Below, in pieces: positions 7,876 to 16,342 of a stretch of DNA of 64,000 nt; position 1 is the first letter of the stretch, and each line of letters opens with the position of its first letter. Under the pieces are notes generated by a model. That model was not told where the DNA came from, ran no database searches, and saw only the letters and a list, made by a program, of their open reading frames with translations. The stretch lies in assembly GCA_045134375.1 (NCBI GenBank), contig JBGUVL010000012.1, positions 1 through 64,000 on the forward strand. Reading direction: 5' to 3'. Source of the DNA: JBGUVL01 sp045134375. GTDB taxonomy: Bacteria; Bacillota_I; Bacilli_A; Erysipelotrichales; Erysipelotrichaceae. Both the position numbers and the translations under genes were made by a program.

Positions 7876-8848
7876 AATATTCCTCCAGTGTCCAATGATT
7901 CTCATAAATTGTTTTCGCTGCCTCCTTTCCTACATAGCGAATATGCCAACTTTCATATCCGTATTGTGTAATCTTTTGCTTATCCTCTGGATAACGTAAG
8001 ATAAAACCATACTGATGCATATTCTTTAAAATCCAATCATACCCTTCATAATTCTCAATTTCATTGTAGTTATGATCGTTAAAAGTAATGTCCACAGCTA
8101 GTCCACTGTTATGTTCACTTTGCCCAGGACGAGCATAATAGGCGTCCGCATATTCCATTCCATAAATGTCTTTATTATAGTTATATAATGATGCTTGGTA
8201 TTCATAACTTCGATACGTCGCAATCGCAACGATTGTAATATTTTCTTTTTGCGCTGCTTCGACAAAAGATTCATACGCTTTTGCAGCTTCTTTTCTTAAC
8301 TGCATACGTTGCATTGTGGAACAGGAAAAATGCTTTCCTTGTTCACATACATAATTAACATCAACTAAATCATCGGGTACATAACCTTCTGGCAATGCAT
8401 AATATTTATTTACCAGCAATGTTAAATCAGAATCATCTTCAATCACATTTGTCGTAGAATACGGCTCTAAATCAAGATTCATATTCACCGCCATGACTTT
8501 ATCTGGAATATTGTCTGCCTCATAAGCTAAATAGCGAGATACCTTATCCCCATGAAAATTAGAAAGATCCAGATATTCTTGCACCTCTTTTAACGAAAGA
8601 TTTGCATCGAGTAATTCATTGACTCCTTCACTCTTTTTAATGAGTAATCCACAATAAGATGAAACATGTGATTTTTCTATTGCATTTGCTTTTATCATTA
8701 CTTTAACACTATCCGTGTTTTCACAATGATCCATAGCTTCCTCATATGCATTTTGCTGTTTTAATACTTCGATTTCCTCATCTGTATAAACACTTCCTGC
8801 TTTGCAAGCACAAATCAAAAGCACAACCACTAGTAACCATTTTTTCAT
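7862..8848 (-). CDS. VanY-like D-alanyl-D-alanine carboxypeptidase lipoprotein
   Basis: 328 aa from 8848 (AGAGAGG upstream; an earlier ATG at 8878 lies inside the promoter zone). Lipobox LICAC with Cys 15. The C-terminal M15B peptidase domain carries the zinc ligands H246 and D253 (SEHNSGLAVDI) and H302 (ESWHIRYVG), so it is probably active in trimming peptidoglycan stem peptides. The N-terminal 100 residues are an extra region of unknown role. Coupled by overlap to the CapA-like gene. Nothing suggests vancomycin resistance: no vanR/S/H/A/X genes are present. Confidence 0.85.
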   Translation of the reverse strand: MKKWLLVVVLLICACKAGSVYTDEEIEVLKQQNAYEEAMDHCENTDSVKVMIKANAIEKSHVSSYCGLLIKKSEGVNELLDANLSLKEVQEYLDLSNFHGDKVSRYLAYEADNIPDKVMAVNMNLDLEPYSTTNVIEDDSDLTLLVNKYYALPEGYVPDDLVDVNYVCEQGKHFSCSTMQRMQLRKEAAKAYESFVEAAQKENITIVAIATYRSYEYQASLYNYNKDIYGMEYADAYYARPGQSEHNSGLAVDITFNDHNYNEIENYEGYDWILKNMHQYGFILRYPEDKQKITQYGYESWHIRYVGKEAAKTIYENHWTLEEYYGAK

Positions 8849-8868
8849 CAAATCATCCTCTCTTGTAT

Positions 8869-8877
8869 AGTATAACA
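8869..8877 (-). promoter_or_regulatory. extended -10 promoter of the VanY/CapA/trmR group
   Basis: TGTTATACT on the minus strand 20 bases before the start codon, with no clear -35. The preceding GTTTTG is shared with the promoter at 14895-14903. Confidence 0.5.
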
Positions 8878-8907
8878 CAAAACAAGTGGAATATCTGAAT
8901 TCCCGAC

Positions 8908-8938
8908 AAAAGAAAAGCCACCCTCATAGGATGACTTT
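8908..8938 (-). terminator. terminator of the amino-acid ABC operon
   Basis: AAAGTCATCC-TATGA-GGGTGGCTTT followed by a T-rich tract, just after the stop at 8948. Confidence 0.8.
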
Positions 8939-8947
8939 CCAAAGCTT

Positions 8948-9709
8948 TTATTTACCAAAATATTTCGCAATCAGTTTATCCATTTCACCGTTATCAATCA
9001 TTTCCTGAATTGCCGCATTAAACTGATTTTTTAATTCATCGTTATCTTTTGCAAATACCATAGCGTTTCCTGCTAATTCAGCACCAGCTTCTAGTTTATA
9101 AGATACAAAATTCTCATTTTTCGCCATTAATTCTTCTGCGACTGCTTTTTCTACTACCATACATTCAATTACACCTTTATTCATTTCAATAGCCAAATCA
9201 GAATAGTTCTTTCTCTTATCCAATGTTAGTTCATATTCATCGCTAAGTTCATCCAACACGGCTTCCTGAATCGTTCCCATCTGTGTACCAACTTTTTTTC
9301 CTTTCAAATCAGCCGTTGTTGTCATACCACTATCTTTTAATGTTAATACATAGTTTTGTGCATCTTCTCCTGCATAATAAATATCAGAGAAATCAACTTT
9401 TTCTGCACGTTCTTTGGTATAGGTAATACCTGCCATTCCAATATCTGCTTTTCCCTGTTTTACGGATTCAATGATCGCATCAAAATCCACGTCTTGCCAT
9501 TCTACTTCATAACCAGCTATTTCTGCCGCTTTGTTCATTACATCAATGTCAAAACCATACAGATTTCCATCTTCATCTACTTCTTCGTATGGAGGATATC
9601 CAGAGTTTGTCATTACGACTACCTTTTTACTATCCTCTCCCTTGCTTCCGCATGCTACCAATGTACATGCCATCAGTAACCCTAAACACATCATCATTAA
9701 CTTTTTCAT
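8948..9709 (-). CDS. amino-acid ABC transporter substrate-binding lipoprotein
   Basis: 253 aa, type II periplasmic-binding fold (SBP_bac_3). Lipoprotein signal with Cys 20 (LVACGSK). The family features are YPPYEEVDEDGNLYGFDIDVM near 39-59, DFDAIIESVKQGKADIG near 79-95 and GVGTQMGTIQ-like ligand loop (KKVGTQMGTIQE) near 139. It is the last gene of a three-gene ATPase-permease-receptor operon read from 11104 leftward. The Arg-type T-box ahead of the operon suggests arginine or a related cationic amino acid as ligand; the protein alone does not show this. Confidence 0.88.
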   Translation of the reverse strand: MKKLMMMCLGLLMACTLVACGSKGEDSKKVVVMTNSGYPPYEEVDEDGNLYGFDIDVMNKAAEIAGYEVEWQDVDFDAIIESVKQGKADIGMAGITYTKERAEKVDFSDIYYAGEDAQNYVLTLKDSGMTTTADLKGKKVGTQMGTIQEAVLDELSDEYELTLDKRKNYSDLAIEMNKGVIECMVVEKAVAEELMAKNENFVSYKLEAGAELAGNAMVFAKDNDELKNQFNAAIQEMIDNGEMDKLIAKYFGK

Positions 9710-9726
9710 TTCTATTTCCTCCCTAG

Positions 9727-10452
9727 TTAAATCATATTTGACAGAAATTCTCTTGCTCTTTCACTCTTTGGTTGTGCGAAGAATTCCTTTGCGTCCGTAC
9801 ATTCTACAATATTTCCTTGATCCATATAAATGACATAATCGGCTACCTGTTTTGCGAAATTCATCTCATGCGTAACCACGATCATCGTCATTCCAGTATG
9901 GTTCAAATCTTGCAATACTTTCAAAACTTCACTTGTCATTTCCGGATCTAAAGCACTTGTTGGTTCATCAAACAACAGTACTTCCGGTTCCATTGCCAAT
10001 GCTCTAGCAATGGCACATCGCTGTTTTTCCCCACCACTCATCTGGTGTGGATAAGCATTGATTCGATGACCCAATCCCACCTTTTCTAACAGAGCTTTTC
10101 CTTTTTCTTCCGCTTCTACTTGTTTCATCTTCTTCACTTTTTTCAATGCGTATGTGACATTATCTAATGCAATCATATGCTCAAACAAATTAAAATTCTG
10201 AAAAACCATACCCACCTTTTCCCGAATCTTCGTCAAATCGGTTTTCGGGTCATTGATTTTTATATCATTATAATAGATGCTGCCACTGGTAGGCTCTTCC
10301 AACAAATTCAAACAGCGGATAAAAGTAGATTTTCCTCCTCCACTGGAACCAATAATAGCATATGTCTTTGCATCTTCAAAAGTAAAGTTGATATCAAAGA
10401 GCACCTTTACCTCAGATCCATATTCTTTATATAGATTCTCTACTCTAATCAT
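9727..10452 (-). CDS. amino-acid ABC transporter ATPase (GlnQ/ArtP type)
   Basis: 241 aa. Walker A GSSGGGKST at 35-43, Q-loop VFQNFNLFEHM, signature MSGGEKQRCAIARAL, Walker B LLFDEPTSALDPEMT and switch His in VVTHEMNFAKQVAD. This is the polar amino-acid uptake ATPase subfamily. Its start overlaps the permease end by 8 bases. It powers the permease at 10445-11104. Confidence 0.92.
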   Translation of the reverse strand: MIRVENLYKEYGSEVKVLFDINFTFEDAKTYAIIGSSGGGKSTFIRCLNLLEEPTSGSIYYNDIKINDPKTDLTKIREKVGMVFQNFNLFEHMIALDNVTYALKKVKKMKQVEAEEKGKALLEKVGLGHRINAYPHQMSGGEKQRCAIARALAMEPEVLLFDEPTSALDPEMTSEVLKVLQDLNHTGMTMIVVTHEMNFAKQVADYVIYMDQGNIVECTDAKEFFAQPKSERAREFLSNMI

Positions 10453-11104
10453 AACTCAGCTTCCTCTCGATCTTTTTCCCTAAGATACTTAACACTTTGT
10501 TCATTAAATAATAAACAATAAATACAATCAATAGAGGTTCAAAACTAGCATACGTTTGATTCTTAACTGCCGTATACCAATACATCATATCATGTAATCC
10601 AACAATAGAAATAATCGAAGTTTCTTTCGTCAATGTAATGAACTCATTGACAACAGCAGGCAATACATTTCGAAACGCTTGTGGAACAATGATATCCTTC
10701 GCAATATCCGCATTTTTTACCCCTAAGGCTTTGGCTGCTTCAATTTGCCCTTTATCAATCGCTTCAATACCAGCACGTATGATTTCGGATAGATAGGATC
10801 CTGAATTCAATGAGAATACGATAAAACAGGAAGTCCATGGGCTAATGGTTCGCAGAGCTGGAATCAAACTAGGCAATCCAAAATAAAAGAAAAACATCTG
10901 TACATATACCGGAGTTCCTCGAAATAAATCAACATATACAGCAACAATTGCTTCGCCTATTTTACTTGTTTTTCTAAGAAATACACTGAATAATCCAATT
11001 AATGTACCTAAGCAAGCACATACTAATGATAATATGATGATAACAGGAACACCACTCAGAATTAATCTCCAAAAACGATAAATGATCGTGATATCAAAAT
11101 TCAT
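10445..11104 (-). CDS. amino-acid ABC transporter permease (HisMQ family)
   Basis: 219 aa with an N-terminal membrane helix (VPVIIILSLVCACLGTLIG) and the family motif FRGTPVYVQMFF near 62-73. The EAA loop, which docks on the ATPase, is EAAKALGVKNADIAKDIIVPQ near 122. It is the first gene after the T-box; AAGGAGG sits 8 bases ahead of the start. One permease gene suggests a homodimeric transporter. Confidence 0.9.
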   Translation of the reverse strand: MNFDITIIYRFWRLILSGVPVIIILSLVCACLGTLIGLFSVFLRKTSKIGEAIVAVYVDLFRGTPVYVQMFFFYFGLPSLIPALRTISPWTSCFIVFSLNSGSYLSEIIRAGIEAIDKGQIEAAKALGVKNADIAKDIIVPQAFRNVLPAVVNEFITLTKETSIISIVGLHDMMYWYTAVKNQTYASFEPLLIVFIVYYLMNKVLSILGKKIERKLSYD

Positions 11105-11119
11105 TATTTATCCTCCTTA

Positions 11120-11367
11120 TAAAAAAAGTCATCCTCACATACAAGGACGACTTTGTCGCGGTACCACTCTTGTTTCTGATTCCTCTTTTACAATTCCTCA
11201 GCACTCTCATTCCTTAACGCGGAATATAACGAAAATTCCTCAGCACCCTTCGAAATTTTTGCTCCCAGACACGTTCACTCTTCTATCCTTATGACTTTCC
11301 ACCAAACAGCCACTCTCTATCAATTCAGAATAAGTTACTACTTCTGTTCAACACAATCTTTATGAAT
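11120..11367 (-). promoter_or_regulatory. T-box riboswitch, arginine-type specifier
   Basis: The T-box sequence AGAGTGGTACCGCG (11156-11169) pairs with the tRNA acceptor end; a following stem AAGTCGTCC...GGATGACTT plus seven T (about 11120-11150) is the terminator. In Stem I the specifier context GTGAA-CGT-GTCTGGGAGC gives codon CGU (11271-11273), Arg. The same GAA-codon-purine context gives UGC in the cysS T-box of this window, which supports the reading. Uncharged tRNA-Arg should therefore raise transporter expression. Confidence 0.85.
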
Positions 11368-11373
11368 GACTAG

Positions 11374-11402
11374 ATTATAATACAGAGAAATCCAATAATC
11401 AA
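11374..11402 (-). promoter_or_regulatory. promoter of the T-box ABC operon
   Basis: TTGATT (11397-11402), 17-bp spacer, TATAAT (11374-11379). Confidence 0.85.
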
Positions 11403-11438
11403 GCAATATTTTCATTAATTAATGAAATATTTTCAATT

Positions 11439-11996
11439 TCAAAACAAGCTCATTTGCTGCCGCTTACTGACGGCTTCAATCAGTAATTCTTGATTATCTA
11501 CTTTTGGCCAAAGATTTCCCTGAACATAGCTTATCATCCTCTTTTCATCCATTAGAAGCGGTGTTCGATGATGGATGTTTTTCATTTCATTTTCGGATTC
11601 ACCAGTTAGGATAACCACTTCATTCCCCATACAAAGAGCCGCTAAATATAGCGAATTATAGGGTTTATGTATATAGTACTTCTCTTTATGATCGGGATAT
11701 TTTTTCCATTCATAAAATCCATTACAAAGAATCGCGCAGCGTTTCATTTTAGCAAATAATGGTTTCGTTGAAGCCGTTTCACTTCGAGCATTGATTAGTA
11801 AATGATCTTTTCTCTCCAATCCCCATTTTTTACTCTGCAACACGAACTCTTCTTGTTCTTTAACAATTACCAATATTGGTTCCCCAGGATAGACTTCTCC
11901 TTTTGCATACGCAAGAGAAGAACATTGTTTTTTTAATTTATCGATGAATGGAGAACCATCCATTTTATTCATTTCAAAATAATATCGTCCACACAT
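11439..11996 (-). CDS. SRAP (HMCES/YedK) abasic-site shielding protein
   Basis: 185 aa. The start MCGRYY exposes Cys 2 after Met removal, the residue that forms a thiazolidine cross-link with abasic sites in single-stranded DNA. Other conserved parts are INARSET (68-74, N69), CNGFYEWKK (E96) and IHHRTPLLM with catalytic H143. Bacterial members are slightly longer (about 200-220 aa), so this is a compact form. The ribosome site is AGGGGT, 8 bases after the stop of the upstream exporter gene, so the two may share an mRNA. No SOS box or imuA/B neighbour is seen. Confidence 0.9.
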   Translation of the reverse strand: MCGRYYFEMNKMDGSPFIDKLKKQCSSLAYAKGEVYPGEPILVIVKEQEEFVLQSKKWGLERKDHLLINARSETASTKPLFAKMKRCAILCNGFYEWKKYPDHKEKYYIHKPYNSLYLAALCMGNEVVILTGESENEMKNIHHRTPLLMDEKRMISYVQGNLWPKVDNQELLIEAVSKRQQMSLF

Positions 11997-12004
11997 AACG
12001 ACCC

Positions 12005-12874
12005 CTACGTAAAAATCTGCAATACGATTCCACTGATAGCAGCAGTAAGATACAGCAAAGAAACAACTTGTATGATCTGTTTCTTTTTTGCTTGGTAACG
12101 GACTAATACAATGATTCCTAATCCTGCATTGGTAATTAAACCAGCAACTAAGGAAGCAAAACTAATACTATTAACAACATAGAGTTGTGTCAGCACAACA
12201 CTAGCAGCGCAATTAGGAAGAAAGCCAAATAATGCGGCTAGCAATGGTTGTAAGATCGTTCCATTCAATAGTAATGATTCTAATCTTTCTTCTCCAATCC
12301 CTGTAATCAAAAAATTTAATACTAATGTAGTGATAAATAGAAATACAAATATTTTTACTGCTCGAAGCAATGCGCTTATCACCATTGGATATTGTGGATA
12401 GCAGCAAGGACAAGTGTTCGTATTCTCCTCTTCCTCCTCATATTCTTCCTCCGGCAAATTCTCTAATCGTCTGATGTTTTGTTTGCGGAACAAAACATTA
12501 TCGACAAAATAACCAGCCGTCACTGCAATTCCCACTTTCCACATGATAATCAACAACAGTGATGAATACAATCCTGGATTGGCCAGCAGAATAGGAATTG
12601 CCTCGTCACTTGTTGCAATCAATACACTTAGTAATGTGCCAAAAGTAATATTGTTTCCCATAAACAACATAGCAGCAATAATACTAAACCCACACTGAGG
12701 TATTACACCAACAATTGCTCCCACTAAAGGACCATATTTTTGCAAAGAGAAAAACAGTTTATCATCTTCACTTTCTTTACGATCAAAATATTCGATAATG
12801 AGATAAGTAAGATAAAGCAAAGGCAACATCAACCAAGTATCATGTATCGTATCCATTACTATTTCCATAATCAT
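12005..12874 (-). CDS. ArsP_2-like multi-spanning exporter
   Basis: 289 aa with about eight to ten hydrophobic segments split by a hydrophilic centre (residues 140-165) that holds an acidic run (EEEYEEEEE) and a Cys cluster TCPCCYPQY. Paired repeats VGVIPQCGFS (near 57) and FGFLPNCAAS (near 214) mark the ends of two halves, as in the putative 10TM heavy-metal efflux family PF11449. The substrate is unknown; manganese or arsenic export has been proposed for the family. GGGAGG precedes the start. Confidence 0.65.
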   Translation of the reverse strand: MIMEIVMDTIHDTWLMLPLLYLTYLIIEYFDRKESEDDKLFFSLQKYGPLVGAIVGVIPQCGFSIIAAMLFMGNNITFGTLLSVLIATSDEAIPILLANPGLYSSLLLIIMWKVGIAVTAGYFVDNVLFRKQNIRRLENLPEEEYEEEEENTNTCPCCYPQYPMVISALLRAVKIFVFLFITTLVLNFLITGIGEERLESLLLNGTILQPLLAALFGFLPNCAASVVLTQLYVVNSISFASLVAGLITNAGLGIIVLVRYQAKKKQIIQVVSLLYLTAAISGIVLQIFT

Positions 12875-13150
12875 AGTATTGCCTCCCTTCTTATTCTCAT
12901 TCGTACTTTTATTATTTTACACGTTTTCTACTTTTTTGCACTTTTAACACTCAATTTTATAAAAAAAGGTAGCCAACATAGTTCATTTCATCTTTATGAT
13001 CCAACAATTTTATTTATCTGTTCATCACAAAAGCTCTTTACCAACTATTGTTTCTACCTATTTTGCTAAAACAATTATCTTATCCATGTAATATTACCTA
13101 GGAAATAATATACATACCCATTTCATTAAAATTATCATCACCAAAAAATG
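12875..13150. other. AT-rich spacer between exporter gene and gldA relic
   Basis: No convincing gene, promoter or terminator is seen. Open stretches here are short and lack ribosome sites; the left part probably carries the exporter promoter, but no clean -35/-10 pair stands out. Confidence 0.5.
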
Positions 13151-13745
13151 GGCACTTATTATCGATTACTGTTACCACATGCTAAATCTGTCACCATCAT
13201 CAACTTTTCAGAATCCAAATTTACAATATGCAATTCTGCTAATATCGTAGGCAATCTCAAACTTTACGAGAAATACAAGACCTTATCAATTTCTGCAGTT
13301 GGTGCATTTTTCAACACTAACTACACCAATGTTCCAAACACAACCTTTTTCCCTGTGATGCAAATCGTGCATTTCCTCAATTAGAGTTGATGCATTATGA
13401 ATCGTATGTGTTGCCACTAAACCACCACTTTCAAATCCAACTCCCGAAATGAAAAATCATTCTGGTGCTTTTGCAACAACATTGCTATCAACTAGTACAA
13501 CATTAGGACTTATCGGTAAAATAGATATTTTTCAAACATTCCTTCTTCGCTATAAATGATAGATAGTGCACTACAAGGAGCATCCATCAAAGCAATCGTT
13601 AAAACATTCCCCATGAAATATTTCATATCGGATCGTTGAATCATTCCCCTCTTTGCTTTTATTGATTGCTGATTCTACTCTTTCATTTTCAAAAATACTG
13701 ACTAACAAAATAACGATTTGCCTATTGTTTCTGTATATTTCCATA
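13151..13745 (-). pseudogene. gldA: decayed glycerol dehydrogenase gene (gldA)
   Basis: Minus-strand translation in shifting frames gives GldA pieces in the right order: IRYEIFHGEC (near 13625-13640), MDAPCSALSIIYSEEGMFEK (about 13525-13585), PNVVLVDSNVVAKAPE, GFESGGLVATHTIHNAS (with the zinc-ligand His region), VVFGTLV, LKNAPTAEIDKVLYF, LRLPTILAELHIVN and EKLMMVTDLACGNSNR. At least three stops, several frameshifts and a missing central stretch of roughly 70-80 residues rule out function. Intact GldA is a zinc, NAD-dependent enzyme making dihydroxyacetone. No other glycerol genes remain nearby. Confidence 0.85.
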
Positions 13746-13893
13746 AATGTTCTAATATATTTTCCTTGGATATATCATGTTGCTCTTCCAATAATTTCGC
13801 CCAAAAATTACATTTATTTTATTTTTTTATCTGTTTTCACGGTATTATATTTTTTCAAAAACAGAAAATAGATGATAAAAAAAGCAGTGACTA

Positions 13894-14826
13894 TTACGAC
13901 TCTTCTTCCACGTCAAATGTGTAGCGATACTGCTTTCCTTGGTAACACATGGTCCAAGTTGCTTTTCCATCTCTTTGAATCTCATCCGTTTGCGCAAAGA
14001 ACATCACGGTTCGTCTTTCATTTGGTTGGATTGTTGTCGTTTCTTCTTCAAAGTAATCTTCTTTTTGATTTAATACACTATACCATGAAGGGATAGTAGT
14101 TATTCCTTGATAGGTAAACCATGAATTGATTTCATTTTCTAAATCCAAGGGATCCTCTGCCTCATTCGTGATAGAAACAAAAATGGCAAAATAGGTAATT
14201 CCTTTTTCTTCTACGATATAATAGTTGGAAGTTTCCGTTTCATTCATTGGGAAAAGAAACACTGATTGATAAGCATCTTTAATTTCCAATGATAAATCAT
14301 CAGCAGTAAATTTTTTCTTCACTTTTTTGGATGAATAATCTTCCTTGACAGGCACCAAATATTCATTTGCACCCAATTGCAATTCAATGGATAGTCCATC
14401 ATCAGAAATCGCTTTTTCATTATAAAAAATAATATGCAAAATAGTTCTTTCCTCTGGATTCAATTGACTGCGAAGATCCAAAGAGGTTCCTTCTGCTTCT
14501 TCTAGTACCATTTCTTTGTATAGTCTTTTACCATCTACCATTAAATCAGCATTGATTAAATCATCAATTGTTACCGTTTCATGGCTTACGTTTGTAATTT
14601 CAAATTGTAAATCAATTGCCGTTTTGTAATCTTGATTTGCCTCCCAATAGTAAAACTCGTCATGTGGATTGGATGGATAAATTCTAGTCCCAAACGTAAG
14701 AGAGCGAAACGATACCTCTAAAGTATCATTGATTATTATTTCCTTTTTCTCTAACTCTTTCTTCGTGCAACCACAAATCATTGTGATCCATAGGATACAA
14801 ACAAGCATTGTTATTACTTTTTTCAT
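13894..14826 (-). CDS. lipoprotein with two beta-rich domains, unknown function
   Basis: 310 aa. A lipoprotein-type signal ends near ITMICGC (Cys 20). Two similar halves follow (about 35-165 and 170-308), each with the pattern 'uptake of a charged strand, ITN-x-S/A, then R-T-x-x-x-F/I' (LQFEITNVSHETVTI and VSITNEAEDPLDLE; ERTILHIIFYN and ERRTVMFFAQT), as in Ig-like DUF4352/DUF5067 surface domains. The role is unknown. The promoter is TGTTATAAT at 14895-14903. It is monocistronic, between the rplQ terminator and the gldA relic. Confidence 0.65.
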   Translation of the reverse strand: MKKVITMLVCILWITMICGCTKKELEKKEIIINDTLEVSFRSLTFGTRIYPSNPHDEFYYWEANQDYKTAIDLQFEITNVSHETVTIDDLINADLMVDGKRLYKEMVLEEAEGTSLDLRSQLNPEERTILHIIFYNEKAISDDGLSIELQLGANEYLVPVKEDYSSKKVKKKFTADDLSLEIKDAYQSVFLFPMNETETSNYYIVEEKGITYFAIFVSITNEAEDPLDLENEINSWFTYQGITTIPSWYSVLNQKEDYFEEETTTIQPNERRTVMFFAQTDEIQRDGKATWTMCYQGKQYRYTFDVEEES

Positions 14827-14894
14827 TTTTCACCCATCCTGATTGCTTTTACCTTTTCTTTCTATTTTTAATTTTGATCTGTTCTTTGGTTTTT

Positions 14895-14903
14895 ATTATA
14901 ACA
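14895..14903 (-). promoter_or_regulatory. extended -10 promoter of the lipoprotein gene
   Basis: TGTTATAAT on the minus strand preceded by GTTTTG, matching the VanY-gene promoter at 8869-8877; no good -35. Confidence 0.5.
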
Positions 14904-14939
14904 CAAAACTCGCACACTAACCCATCTAACAAACACAAT

Positions 14940-14970
14940 GAAAAAAAGGATATTCAAAATGAACATCCTT
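14940..14970 (-). terminator. terminator of the S10-spc-alpha supercluster
   Basis: AAGGATGTTC-ATTT-GAATATCCTT followed by eight T on the minus strand, 10 bases after the rplQ stop. Confidence 0.9.
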
Positions 14971-14979
14971 AATCTACAA

Positions 14980-15321
14980 TTATTTTACAAACTGTACAAT
15001 TGCCATTGAAGCGTTATCACCACGGCGGTTTCTCGTTTTTACCACTCTAGTGTATCCACCATTACGTTCTTTATAAACTGGTGCAATTTCATCAAACAAC
15101 TTCTTAACAGCTTCGTTTCCTCTTACATAAGCGGCAGCCTGACGACGTGCATGTAAGTCTCCGCGTTTCCCTAATGTTACTAATTTTTCAACAACAGAAC
15201 TAACTTCCTTAGCTTTCATTTCTGTTGTTTCAACGCTACCATTCATAATTACTGAAGTAGCTAAGTTACGTAACATAGCCTTACGGTGATCAGCTGTACG
15301 ACCTAATTTACGATTCCACAT
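14980..15321 (-). CDS. rplQ: 50S ribosomal protein L17
   Basis: 113 aa, near the short end of the family. Conserved opening MWNRKLGRTADHRKAMLRNL and end RRGDNASMAIVQFVK. It lines the exit-tunnel rim on the large subunit. It follows rpoA by 23 bases with GGAGGATACTAACCT ahead of the start. A terminator follows, so the usual read-on to ecfA1 is cut here. Confidence 0.97.
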   Translation of the reverse strand: MWNRKLGRTADHRKAMLRNLATSVIMNGSVETTEMKAKEVSSVVEKLVTLGKRGDLHARRQAAAYVRGNEAVKKLFDEIAPVYKERNGGYTRVVKTRNRRGDNASMAIVQFVK

Positions 15322-15344
15322 AGGTTAGTATCCTCCTTTAACTT

Positions 15345-16304
15345 CTATTCGTAGGATTTGAAGCTCAGCCCCAAATCATAGATTTTATCTTTTACTTCTT
15401 TTAATGACTTCTTACCTAAGTTTCTTACTCTCATCATTTCATCTTCTGTCTTCTGTGTTAGTTCTTCCACGGTTTGGATTCCCGCACGTTTTAGACAGTT
15501 ATAAGAACGAACGGATAAGTCCAGGTCTTCGATCATCATTACTAGTCCCTTATTTACAACTTCTCCCTGGACATCTTTCATTACTGATTCCATATCATTA
15601 ACTGCATCATGAACATTCGTTAATAGTTCTAAATGATCAATTAAAATTTTGGAGCTCAATGCGATCGATTCTTGAGGAGTAATTGACCCATCTGTCCAGA
15701 TTTCCATTGTCAGCTTGTCATAAGATGCATTCTGACCTACTCTGGCAGGTTCCACATTATAGGAAACTCTTTCTACTGGGGTAAAAATGGAATCTGTATA
15801 AATGATTCCCAAAGGCTGATTTGCCCCTTGGTATTGTACTTTATTGGCATCTGCACTAACATAACCTCTACCCGATTTTGCCTGCAGTTCCATTTCTAGA
15901 GAAGCCCCTTCTTCCAGTGTACAAATATACATATCCCCATTCAATACTTCAACACCATCTGGACAAATAATATCCTGTGCTAGTACCGTTCCTGGACCTG
16001 TTTTCGAAATTCTTAAAGTATGAATTTCATCATCCTGAATTTTTAAGATCAGCTTCTTGATGTTCAGGATAATAGATGTTACATCTTCTTTGATTCCTGG
16101 AATAGAAGTGAATTCATGAAATACACCTTCTACTTTAATTGAGAATACAGCTCCTCCTGGCATTGAAGATAATAAGACGCGTCTTAATGCATTCCCAATG
16201 GTAGTACCAAATCCTCTTTCCAGAGGTTCAACAACAAACTTTCCATAGTTTTCAGATTCAACGAATTCTTTCACTTCAAATTGTGCATGTTCAAATTTCT
16301 GCAT
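15345..16304 (-). CDS. rpoA: RNA polymerase subunit alpha
   Basis: 319 aa from the ATG at 16304; GAGGAGGG lies about 11 bases upstream, while an in-frame TTG at 16325 sits upstream of that site. The N-terminal dimerisation domain includes VEPLERGFGTTIGNALRRVLLSSMPG (near 25-50); a linker follows, and the C-terminal domain (about 245-315) ends GKKSLKEVKDKIYDLGLSF, the part that contacts UP elements and activators. Standard place between rpsK and rplQ. Confidence 0.97.
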   Translation of the reverse strand: MQKFEHAQFEVKEFVESENYGKFVVEPLERGFGTTIGNALRRVLLSSMPGGAVFSIKVEGVFHEFTSIPGIKEDVTSIILNIKKLILKIQDDEIHTLRISKTGPGTVLAQDIICPDGVEVLNGDMYICTLEEGASLEMELQAKSGRGYVSADANKVQYQGANQPLGIIYTDSIFTPVERVSYNVEPARVGQNASYDKLTMEIWTDGSITPQESIALSSKILIDHLELLTNVHDAVNDMESVMKDVQGEVVNKGLVMMIEDLDLSVRSYNCLKRAGIQTVEELTQKTEDEMMRVRNLGKKSLKEVKDKIYDLGLSFKSYE

Positions 16305-16342
16305 AATGTCTATTACCCTCCTCAATTTTGATTAGGTTACGA

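Noticed and set aside
7862..8848. Vancomycin-resistance VanY
   Set aside because: Only the M15B peptidase fold is shared; no other van genes or two-component system are nearby.
8948..11104. Possible gene for cystine or glutamine transport based on ABC type
   Set aside because: Family alone cannot give the substrate; the T-box codon points to arginine, so no cystine or glutamine label was given.
12875..13150. Continuation of the gldA relic or another gene such as a kinase
   Set aside because: Short stretches such as KIIVLAK followed by stops do not line up with any family I can name.
13148..13384. Plus-strand frame of 78 codons
   Set aside because: Antisense to the 3' end of the gldA relic, which explains its length better.
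13653..13871. Plus-strand open frame of 72 codons, strongly hydrophobic, resembling a small membrane protein
   Set aside because: No ribosome site, and it is antisense to the upstream part of the gldA relic; AT-rich DNA easily gives hydrophobic frames.
5261..14979. A dedicated defence island in the accessory block
   Set aside because: SRAP, exporter and lipoprotein genes do not form a known defence set, and no nuclease, NTPase or toxin pair is present.
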